This document shows, piece by piece, positions 1 to 7,309 of a stretch of 9,840 bases of DNA. The notes beneath the pieces are model-generated. The model was not told where the DNA came from and searched no databases. It was given only the letters and a program-made list of their open reading frames with translations. The translations under genes and the position numbers were made by a program. This DNA is from Phycisphaerales bacterium. GTDB taxonomy: Bacteria; Planctomycetota; Phycisphaerae; Phycisphaerales; UBA1924. How positions within the stretch are numbered: the stretch's first letter is position 1; each line of letters begins with the position of its first letter. The stretch is from the NCBI GenBank assembly GCA_007124345.1, contig SLFH01000405.1, forward strand, positions 1 to 9,840, in the 5' to 3' direction.

Positions 1-2118
1 GGCCTTGCGGTTCTTGCCGCCGCCGGAGAGGGCCTCTTCGAGCTCGGTCCGCGTGATCTTCGCGTCGTCGCCTGCTTCCTCGATGAGCTGCTTGAGCTTT
101 GCGGCCTGGTCGCGGAGCTCGGCCGCCTTCTCGAAGTCCAGGGCCTCGGCCGCCTTGAGCATCTCCTCTTCCAGCACACTGACGAGCGAGCCGGCCTCGA
201 AGGCTTCCTCGGCGGTTTCGAGCTTCTGGCGTGCGACCTTGCGGGCGCGGATCTCGGTCTCCATGCCGCGGCGGACGGGCTTGAAGATGGTCGTGGGCGT
301 GATGCCGTGGGCCTCGTTGTAGGCGACCTGCTTTTCGCGCCGGCGTTCGGTCTCGTCGATGGCGGTCTGCATAGCGGCGGTCATTTTGTCGGCGTACATG
401 ACAACTTTGGAGTCGGCGTTGCGTGCGGCGCGGCCCATGGTCTGGATGAGGCTCGTCGGGCTGCGGAGGAAGCCTTCCTTGTCGGCGTCGAGGATGCAGA
501 CCAGCGAGACCTCGGGCAGGTCCAGCCCCTCGCGGAGCAGGTTGACGCCGACGAGCACATCGAACTCGCCCTGGCGGAGCTCGCTCAGCAGCGTGATCCG
601 TTCGAGCGTCTCGATCTCCGAGTGCAGGTAGCGCACGCGGAAGCCCTGGTCGTGCAGATAGTTCGTCAGGTCCTCGCACAGGCGTTTCGTCAGGGCGGTG
701 ACCAGCACGCGCTCGCCCCGATCCACGCGCACGCGGCACTGCTCGACCAGGTCCGGCACCTGCCCGCCCGCCGGCTTGACCTCGATCTCCGGGTCTAAAA
801 GCCCGGTCGGACGGATCACCTGCTCGGCCACGCGGCCCTCGGTCTGGGAGAGCTCGTACGGGGCGGGCGTGGCGCTGACGAACAGCACGCGGGGGAGCAT
901 CGCCTCGAACTCCTCGAACCGCACCGGACGGTTGTCGAGCGCCGAGGGCAGACGGAAGCCGTGCTCGACCAGCACCTGCTTTCGGGCGCGGTCGCCGTTG
1001 AACATCGCGCGGACCTGCGGCAGGGTCACATGCGATTCATCGATGATCAGCAGCCAGTCGCCCTTGTTCGGACGCCCCGGCCTCGCGACGGCCGACGCGA
1101 TGCCGCCCTCGCCCTCCGGCGGGGCGTAATCGAAGTAGTCCATCAGGGTGAAGGGGCGTTCGCCGGGCGAGCGGCCGTCCATGAACCTCGAATAGTTCTC
1201 GATGCCCGAGCAGATCCCCGTCTCCTCGATCATCTCGATGTCGTACTTGGTGCGGGCGATCAGGCGCTGGGCCTCCAGCAGCTTGCCCTCGGCGCGCAGC
1301 TGGCCGACCCGCTCGTCGAGCTCGGCCCGGATGCCGCCCACCGCCGCTTCGAGCTGGTCCTCGGGCATCACATGGTGCACGGCCGGGAAGAGGAAGAACT
1401 GGTGCGCCTCCTCCAGCAACTCGCCCGAGGTCGGGTTGATCAGCTCGACGCGGTCGACCTCGTCGCCGAAGAGCTCGATGCGCACGGCGAACTTCTCGTA
1501 GGCGGGCCAGACCTCGATCGCGTCACCCCGCGCACGGTAGGTCCCGCGCTTGAACTCGATCTCCGCCCGCTGGTACTGCATCGCGTTGAGGGCGAGGAAG
1601 AAATCGCGGCGCGAGATCTCGCTCCCTCGCGTGATCGTCAGCACCTTCTGCCCGTACGCCTCGGGCGAGCCCAGGCCGAAGATGCACGAAACCGAGGCCA
1701 CCACCACCGTGTCGCGCCGGCTGAGGATGTTGCTCGTCGCGGCGAGACGCAACTGGTCGAGGTCGTCGTTGCGGCTGGCGTCTTTTTCGATGTAGATGTC
1801 CCGCTGGGGGATGTACGCCTCGGGCTGGTAGTAGTCGTAATACGAGACGAAGTAGTTGACGCTGTTGTTGGGCAGGAAGCCTCGGAGCTCCTCGTAGAGC
1901 TGGGCGGCCAGCGTCTTGTTGTGGCTGATGATGAGCGTGGGCTTGCCCAGACGCTCGATCACATTGGCCATCGTGAAGGTCTTGCCGGTGCCGGTCGCCC
2001 CCAGCAGGGTGACGAACCGCTCCCCGGCGTTGAAGTCGCGGACGATCTGCTCGATCGCCTCGGGCTGGTCGCCGGTGGGGCTGAACTCGCTGACGATCTG
2101 GAAGCGGTGCTCGGGCAT
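1..2118 (-). CDS. uvrB: UvrABC system protein B (excision nuclease helicase subunit), C-terminus cut off by window edge
   Basis: UvrB is the DNA-damage-verifying, ATP-driven helicase-like subunit of nucleotide excision repair; it is loaded by UvrA and recruits UvrC. 706 codons are visible from the ATG at 2118. Seen in order: P-loop GATGTGKT (residues 40-47); the strand-separating beta-hairpin region beginning YYDYYQPEAY (from about residue 93); motif II DESH (360-363); GFRLPSALDNRP and VSATP; NLLREGLDLPEVSLV; motif VI LIQTMGRAARN; ETERRREKQ; and a C-terminal UVR motif (about 645-682) that binds UvrC. The family is usually about 670 residues; here an extra ~22 residues sit just before DESH and a tail of about 24 residues follows the UVR motif, so only a few residues are probably missing. 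No Shine-Dalgarno precedes the ATG, but a TACCGT hexamer lies 10 nt upstream. It is divergent from the small membrane-protein genes. Identification is secure from many family motifs. Confidence 0.98.
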   Translation of the reverse strand, partial: MPEHRFQIVSEFSPTGDQPEAIEQIVRDFNAGERFVTLLGATGTGKTFTMANVIERLGKPTLIISHNKTLAAQLYEELRGFLPNNSVNYFVSYYDYYQPEAYIPQRDIYIEKDASRNDDLDQLRLAATSNILSRRDTVVVASVSCIFGLGSPEAYGQKVLTITRGSEISRRDFFLALNAMQYQRAEIEFKRGTYRARGDAIEVWPAYEKFAVRIELFGDEVDRVELINPTSGELLEEAHQFFLFPAVHHVMPEDQLEAAVGGIRAELDERVGQLRAEGKLLEAQRLIARTKYDIEMIEETGICSGIENYSRFMDGRSPGERPFTLMDYFDYAPPEGEGGIASAVARPGRPNKGDWLLIIDESHVTLPQVRAMFNGDRARKQVLVEHGFRLPSALDNRPVRFEEFEAMLPRVLFVSATPAPYELSQTEGRVAEQVIRPTGLLDPEIEVKPAGGQVPDLVEQCRVRVDRGERVLVTALTKRLCEDLTNYLHDQGFRVRYLHSEIETLERITLLSELRQGEFDVLVGVNLLREGLDLPEVSLVCILDADKEGFLRSPTSLIQTMGRAARNADSKVVMYADKMTAAMQTAIDETERRREKQVAYNEAHGITPTTIFKPVRRGMETEIRARKVARQKLETAEEAFEAGSLVSVLEEEMLKAAEALDFEKAAELRDQAAKLKQLIEEAGDDAKITRTELEEALSGGGKNRKA

Positions 2119-2128
2119 GGGGTGAGCA

Positions 2129-2134
2129 ACGGTA
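2129..2134 (-). promoter_or_regulatory. Putative -10 element (TACCGT) of uvrB
   Basis: On the minus strand TACCGT ends 10 nt before the uvrB ATG. It fits the TAnnnT pattern of a sigma-70 type -10 box. A start about 7 nt downstream would give a leader of only about 2-4 nt, consistent with the missing Shine-Dalgarno. The best -35 candidate is TTGTTC at 2154-2159 with a long 19-nt spacer, which is weak. No LexA-type operator was recognised here. Confidence 0.4.
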
Positions 2135-2164
2135 CGCCCCGCCCGGCGCCCACGAACAAAGGGC

Positions 2165-2193
2165 TTGCAGGCCGGGGCCGGGCTCGGTAGCCT
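2165..2193 (+). promoter_or_regulatory. Putative promoter of the two small membrane-protein genes
   Basis: TTGCAG (2165-2170) and TAGCCT (2188-2193) are separated by exactly 17 nt and point toward the gene starting at 2238. The -35 keeps the TTG core and the -10 keeps TAnnnT. The predicted start is near 2200, giving a leader of about 38 nt that begins with a hairpin. This rests on sequence pattern only. Confidence 0.4.
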
Positions 2194-2199
2194 AACCGT

Positions 2200-2216
2200 G
2201 GGCGAGGGGTTCGCCC
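2200..2216 (+). other. Hairpin in the leader of the 2238 gene
   Basis: GGGCGA (2200-2205) and TCGCCC (2211-2216) form a perfect 6-bp stem with a GGGGT loop, extendable by one G-U pair. It lies right at the predicted transcription start and 21 nt before the ATG. It may stabilise the 5' end or affect translation; it is too far upstream to hide the ribosome binding site directly. Confidence 0.4.
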
Positions 2217-2237
2217 GGCAGCGAAAGGGATGCGAAG

Positions 2238-2660
2238 ATGAACGAAGCCTCTGCCGCCGCGGCGCTCATGGCGGGCATCGTGATGATGTTCGGCTTTCTT
2301 GCGATCTACCTGATTGTCGGCGGGCTGGTGCTGCAGGCGTCTTGCAAGATCGTTGCGAAGGATGCGCCCACGCTCGGGCGCTCCGTCTGGGCGGTCGTTG
2401 TGGCGATCCTTGTCGGCGTGCTGCTGGCCCTGCCCGTGGGGCTCTTCCTCGCGATGGGCGGCGTCGATCCGGAAGGGCTCGCCTCGGCCATCACCAGCGC
2501 GATTATCACGCTCATCGCGTTCACGGCGGTGGTCAACAAGATGTTCGACGTGCCGCTGGGCCAATCGCTGCTGATCGCGGTGGTCATGGGCGTGCTCGGC
2601 GCGATCGTGTACACGGTGCTCGATCTGATCACCGAGGCGGTTTTCGCCGCGGCCTTCTGA
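2238..2660 (+). CDS. Small four-helix membrane protein of unknown function (first of a paralogous pair)
   Basis: A 140-residue protein, very hydrophobic, with four likely transmembrane segments at about residues 10-33, 50-72, 81-99 and 109-130 and short polar loops (KIVAKDAPTLGRS between helices 1 and 2; NKMFDVPLGQ between 3 and 4). No signal peptide distinct from helix 1 and no catalytic motif is visible. The ATG at 2238 is preceded by AAAGGGA at 7-nt spacing, a moderate Shine-Dalgarno; the ATG at 2230 opens only a three-codon frame. The second gene starts 30 bp after the stop on the same strand, so they are probably co-transcribed. The two proteins share a layout: helix 1 followed by a basic loop with a proline, LPV in helix 2, and an Asn-Lys pair after helix 3. 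I do not recognise the family. Hydrophobic composition free of stops over four spans supports that it is real. Confidence 0.85.
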   Translation: MNEASAAAALMAGIVMMFGFLAIYLIVGGLVLQASCKIVAKDAPTLGRSVWAVVVAILVGVLLALPVGLFLAMGGVDPEGLASAITSAIITLIAFTAVVNKMFDVPLGQSLLIAVVMGVLGAIVYTVLDLITEAVFAAAF

Positions 2661-2679
2661 CGGCTCGCCGGGCGCCACT

Positions 2680-2690
2680 CGGAGACTCCG
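2680..2690 (+). other. Palindrome containing the ribosome binding site of the second membrane-protein gene
   Basis: CGGAGACTCCG abuts the ATG at 2691. The GGAG inside it is the Shine-Dalgarno (6-nt spacing to the ATG), and its left half pairs with the right half (4-bp hairpin with GAC loop in RNA). Such a small hairpin is only marginally stable, but ribosomes finishing the upstream gene would disrupt it, so weak translational coupling is possible. Confidence 0.35.
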
Positions 2691-3095
2691 ATGGACTTCG
2701 TTGCACAATTGGTCGTCACGCTCGTACTTGCGGGCGTTTACGCCTTCGCCGGAGCCGTGCTGCTACGCATTTCGGCACGCTGGGTGCTGCGCGAGAACTT
2801 CCCGATCCGCACCGCGTTTACCGCCTCATGGCTCGCCGGGGTCTTGGCGTTTCTGCTGATGCTGCCCGTGCTGGGGGTCCTCGTTTCCGTGGGCGAAGAC
2901 GCGAAGCCCTGGATGGTGCTCCTGTCGGTCCTCGCGGTCTGTGTGACGGCCCAGTCCGCCGCGAACAAGGTCGCGTTCGGATCCAGCGTGCTCAGCTCGA
3001 TCCTCATCTCGATCACACCGCTGTTGATCATAGTCGGCTTGGTCGCCCTGATCCTCGTTGTCGCGTTCGCACACTTCAGCCTCACAGAGCTGTGA
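2691..3095 (+). CDS. Small four-helix membrane protein of unknown function (second of a paralogous pair)
   Basis: A 134-residue integral membrane protein with likely helices at about residues 5-26, 43-67, 73-90 and 100-127. The start ATG has GGAG 6 nt upstream. By-eye alignment with the preceding protein matches Ser-x-Lys/Arg-x-Val followed by a basic/acidic pair and a proline in the first loop, Leu-Pro-Val late in helix 2 (58-60 here, 65-67 there), and Asn-Lys after helix 3 (92-93 here, 100-101 there), with 32-33 residues between the last two marks in both. This suggests an old tandem duplication, although overall identity is low. The stop codon is inside a stem-loop shared with the convergent permease gene. 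Function is unknown; an inner-membrane location is inferred from hydrophobicity only. Confidence 0.85.
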   Translation: MDFVAQLVVTLVLAGVYAFAGAVLLRISARWVLRENFPIRTAFTASWLAGVLAFLLMLPVLGVLVSVGEDAKPWMVLLSVLAVCVTAQSAANKVAFGSSVLSSILISITPLLIIVGLVALILVVAFAHFSLTEL

Positions 3096-3126
3096 GCGGC
3101 CCGGCGGCGAGACGCCGATCGCTCAC
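3092..3126. terminator. Stem-loop between convergent genes, likely bidirectional terminator
   Basis: GTGAGCG (3092-3098) pairs perfectly with CGCTCAC (3120-3126), and an inner CGGCG (3102-3106) pairs with CGCCG (3113-3117) around a 6-nt loop. It lies exactly where the plus-strand membrane-protein gene and the minus-strand permease gene meet, and the TGA stop of each gene lies within an arm. No T-run follows on either strand, so it is not a classical intrinsic terminator; it may act with Rho or as an mRNA 3' end stabiliser. Confidence 0.5.
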
Positions 3127-5985
3127 CCCCGCGTCGAGGCGAGCAGTTCCCGCGGCCCCTGACGGTTCAATCGCCACGCCGCGGGCCCCGCCGCCGCGAG
3201 CGTCAGCACCAGCACCGCCAGACACCCCAGGAGGATCGCGACGACCGGGGGCCTCACCGAGAACTCGATGCCGAGCATCAGCTCGTAGATCCTGCGCCCG
3301 CCCAGCGCGCTCTGCAGGCCCATCATCGTGCCGACGATCGAGGCGACGATCGCGATCAGCGTCGCTTCGGCGAGGACGAGGCGCACGAGCATCCCGCGCG
3401 ACCCCCCCACGCTCCGCAGCACGCCGAATTCGAATCGCCGCCCCTCGATCGCCGCGACGATCAGGTTCGCCACGCCGAAGCAGGCGACGACCATCGCCGC
3501 GACCGCGATCACACTAAAGACCAGGAGCGTGCCGGTGGCGAAGGTGCGGATGCCGTCCTTGATCTGTCGCCCGCTGCCGACATCGAGCACGCCGAAACCG
3601 GCCATCGCCTCGCGGATCGCCGCGAGGGCTTCGTCGTCGGTGAACTCCGGCGAGAGGTTGACCTGGATCAGGTGCGTGCGGTCGCTGCCGAAGCGTTTTC
3701 GCATGTCGTCGATCGAGGCGAACACGGCGTGCACCGCCTGGTGCGTGTAGGTCTCGCCGATGTTGAAGAACCGGCTGGCGATGTCCAGCCCCGGGCTCGT
3801 CACCACGCCGACGATCTCGAACTCGTGCAGGTTCCCCTCGCGGTCGAAGCACCGGAAGGTCTTGCCCACCCCGAGCCCCGAGGCGACGAGGAACTCGCGC
3901 GCAACGATCACCGTCCCGCCCTCCAAGAGCCGCGGCAGCGCCGTCTCGACAGACCCCTGCACCCACTGCAGCTTCGTCATCTCGAAGAAGCGTTCAGGCT
4001 CGAACCCGATGAAGGTCGTCTTGTAGTCCTGCAGGGCGCGAACGCCGAAGCCCGCCTCGGGGTCGAGGTCGACGATCTCCAGCGTGATTCGGCAGGAGTT
4101 GGTCACATGCGGGAGCGCGTCGAGCGTCTCCTGCGCCAGGGGGTTCAGGTCCGGCCCGCTCACGAACGCGTCGGGGAACTCCATCCGCCCCAGCCAGTCG
4201 CGCAGCACCGCCCCGCCGTTGGACCAGATGCTCACCATCAGCGCCAGGCCGGTCATCATCGCGCCGGCGGTGAACCCGTACCGGAAGGGCGTCCCCGCGA
4301 CCGAACGCACCAGCAGGCTCGGGGGCAGGCGGAAGACCGTCGAGAGCCCGCGCCCCAGCGACACGATGACCAGCAGTGTCAGCGGCACGCAGAGCATGAA
4401 GTAGCCGACAAACATCGCCGGCAGCCCGACCAGCGCGTACAGCCAGAAGACCAGTTGCTTGTCGATCGGGGCCAGGATCAGCGCCAGGTGCAGCCCGATC
4501 CCGACCAGCCCGACAGCCGTGACGATCACGACGCCCTTCGCCCTGACCGGGCGGCTCCGTGCGCCCATGGCCTTCAGGGGCGAGAGCCTCGCTGCGTTCC
4601 ACGCGGGGATGAGCGCCCCGGCCAGCCCGCTGCCAAGCGAGCCGATCGCCGCCAGCCCCACGCCGATCCAGGGCACCGCCAGCCCGCTGGGGATCGCGCT
4701 GGGAAAGAGCAGGGCGATCCCCCATGCCATCGCGATCCCCAGGGGGACGCCGATCATCGCCCCGCCGATCCCGATGAGCCCGCCGAACACGAGCTGCGCC
4801 TCTGCGAGCTGGAGGCGGTTGGAGCCGATGCAGCGGATCACCGCCAGCTCGCGCTGGCGCTCGGCGATGTCGGTCGTCAGCCCCGTCATCACGATGAACG
4901 ACGCGGAGAGAAACGCCAGCAGCGACGCGATGAGGAACCCGAGCTGGCTCGACTTGAGGTTTTTGTCCAGGCTGCTGGTGATGCGGGCGGTCGTCTGCAC
5001 CAGGAGCGTGTCGGGCACGAGTTCGTTCCACGCCAGCGACAACGCCTCGGCGTCCGCCTCGGGGTCGAGCACGAGATCGATCGAGGAGAGCCGGCCCTCG
5101 CGCCCCGTCAGCCGCTGCAGGTCGTCGAGGTCCATGAAGAGCTGGGGCCTGCCGCCGAGCGGGGGCTGCTCGGCGATGCCGACCACCCGGAGCGTCAGCG
5201 ATCGCTCGTAGGCCGACAGTCGGTAGACGCCGTCTGCGAGTGTCCCGCCGATCAGCAGCGCGTCGGAAAGGAACGAGGCCGAACCGAGCGCACGCATGCG
5301 TCCGATCTCCGCCATCGCGCGCCACGCCGCGGCACGCGCGTCGCCCCCGAGCAAAAGCGATCGCACGACCGTCAGCTCGTCGCCGACGCGCACGCCCTGA
5401 CGCTCGTTGAACCGCTGGATCCGCCTCGCGCCAGCGTCGGGGCCGGGGTCGGACGGCACGCTGTCGCGCAGGCGGAGGAACCTTGGATCGACCATCTCGA
5501 ATGAGAAGATCGCGTCGGTGCGGCTCTGGTGCAGCCACCCCAACCTGTAGGCGAGCAGGGCGTCGATCACGACCTCGCCTTTTTCCTTGGGCATCCGCCC
5601 ACGCAGGAGCCGCATCGGGCGGATGCGGTCCTCCAACTCCAGGTCGATCCCGTTGGCGAGGGCGGAGGTCGTGAAGGTGCGTTCGCGGAGGACGAAGCGT
5701 CCGTCATCGTCGCGCTCGTAGACAGGCTTGCGGACGCCGAGTGTGCTCAGGGCGACTTCGAGACGCCCCGCCGCGATCTCCACCCCCTCCCACTCCCTCG
5801 CCTGATCGAGGACGCCGGCGTGCATGGACTGGCCGGTGCCCTTGGGCTCGATGCGGACATCGGCGGCGCCGATCGTGGCGCTGGTGCGCAGTTCGACGGA
5901 GGTGTTCAGCGAGTGCATGGCGGTCACCACCGCCACGATGAGCGCCGCGGACAGGGCGACCGCCCCGGTCAGCAAGAGCGCGCGA

Positions 5986-6720
<735 letters not shown>

Positions 6721-6735
6721 CGGCCCTGGCCCGCA

Positions 6736-6794
6736 GGCCCCTCCCGCGGCGCAAACGCAGCGCCGGTGCGTGCCCGCGGCGTGGCGGAGAGGCC
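6736..6794 (-). other. Stem structure between gcvH and the ABC ATPase gene
   Basis: On the minus strand GGCCTCTCC, 2 nt after the gcvH stop codon, pairs with GGAGGGGCC (plus-strand 6736-6744 and 6786-6794): nine pairs with one G-U. Inside is a GGCGC/GCGCC hairpin (6748-6752 and 6760-6764) with a 7-nt loop. No T-run follows. It could be a partial terminator or processing site lowering ABC gene expression relative to gcvH; in such GC-rich sequence chance pairing is also possible. Confidence 0.3.
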
Positions 6795-6796
6795 CT

Positions 6797-7177
6797 TCAA
6801 TGGGCGTGGTCCCGCTCGTAGGTCTCCGCGTCGACGCAGTTGTCCAAGCCGGCCTTGTCAGAGATCTTGATCTTCGCCAGCCAGCCCTCGCCGTGCGGAT
6901 CGCTGTTGAGCAGGCTCGGGTCGTCGACGACCTTCGAGTTGACCTCGACGATCTCGCCCGAGGCGGCGCAGTAGACATCGCTGGTGGTCTTGACGGACTC
7001 GACCTCGCCGATGCTCTCGCCCGCCTGGAAGACCGTCCCGACCGGCTTGACCTCGACATAGGTCACATCGGTGAGCTGATCGACGGCGAACTGCGACAGG
7101 CCGAGCACCAGCTCGTCGCCCTCGACCTTGTGCCATTCGTGAGATTGCGAGTAGACACGATCGTTGGGAAATGACAT
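6797..7177 (-). CDS. gcvH: Glycine cleavage system H protein (lipoyl carrier)
   Basis: A 126-residue protein, the normal length for GcvH. It carries the lipoyl-lysine arm that shuttles the aminomethyl group from the P protein (glycine decarboxylase) to the T protein and electrons to the L protein, in the cytoplasm. The lipoylation site is Lys63 in ESVKTTSDVY, followed by SGEIVEVN (73-80), and the C-terminal GEGWLAKIKI block (97-106) is typical. The N-terminal RVYSQSHEWHKVEGDE also fits (HEW at 13-15). The start is ATG 7177, with GGAG upstream at 9-nt spacing; the frame is open further upstream but that part is not GcvH-like. No gcvT, gcvP or lipoate ligase gene lies in this window. It may share a transcript with the ABC genes. 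There is a possible TAGGAT -10 element about 47 nt upstream of the start. Confidence 0.97.
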   Translation of the reverse strand: MSFPNDRVYSQSHEWHKVEGDELVLGLSQFAVDQLTDVTYVEVKPVGTVFQAGESIGEVESVKTTSDVYCAASGEIVEVNSKVVDDPSLLNSDPHGEGWLAKIKISDKAGLDNCVDAETYERDHAH

Positions 7178-7224
7178 CGGTGGCGGCTCCATCAGGCCGG
7201 CCGGACCCCCCGGCCGCGAGGCCG

Positions 7225-7230
7225 ATCCTA
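7225..7230 (-). promoter_or_regulatory. Putative -10 element (TAGGAT) of gcvH
   Basis: TAGGAT on the minus strand would give a start near 7218 and a leader of about 41 nt that contains the Shine-Dalgarno and a possible GGCCGG/CCGGCC hairpin (7195-7200 with 7210-7215). No convincing -35 is seen. The leader is too short to hold a glycine riboswitch, and no riboswitch core was recognised. Confidence 0.3.
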
Positions 7231-7295
7231 CGCGGACCGGACGCCCCGGGACGCTCACGGAAACCAGACTCGTGGCTCGGCAAGCCTCTGGCCGA

Positions 7296-7301
7296 TACAG
7301 T
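7296..7301 (+). promoter_or_regulatory. Putative -10 element (TACAGT) of the isomerase-cmk-plsC cluster
   Basis: TACAGT ends 8 nt before the ATG at 7310, and no Shine-Dalgarno intervenes. A start 6-8 nt downstream of the hexamer would make the mRNA leaderless or nearly so. No -35 element could be recognised at normal spacing. The divergent gcvH promoter lies about 70 bp upstream. Confidence 0.4.
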
Positions 7302-7309
7302 CGCCCGCC

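Noticed and set aside
961..2190. A 409-codon plus-strand open frame opposite uvrB
   Set aside because: It mirrors the codon pattern of uvrB, has biased Asp/Val/Leu/Arg composition and no recognisable domain.
2165..3517. A 450-codon plus-strand open frame across both small membrane-protein genes
   Set aside because: It is Arg/Ala/Pro-rich without family features, crosses the convergent stem-loop and runs into the permease on the wrong strand; the two hydrophobic frames with ribosome binding sites are better.
3672..5504. A 610-codon open frame on the plus strand opposite the permease gene
   Set aside because: Its product is rich in Arg, Gln, Pro and His with no domain pattern, while the minus strand gives a coherent ten-helix FtsX permease. 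Long antisense frames are expected in GC-rich coding DNA.
3994..5538. A 514-codon minus-strand open frame inside the permease gene
   Set aside because: It is a frame-shifted shadow of the permease with Arg/Ala/Gly-rich, non-membrane composition.
6721..7059. Upstream extension of the ABC ATPase frame to a start at 7059
   Set aside because: The added residues are a shifted reading of gcvH and are Arg/Ser-rich; the ATPase family begins at about the ATG at 6720.
7178..7309. Possible glycine riboswitch upstream of gcvH
   Set aside because: The predicted leader is only about 41 nt and the whole gap is 132 nt shared with a divergent promoter; no tandem aptamer-like core is visible.
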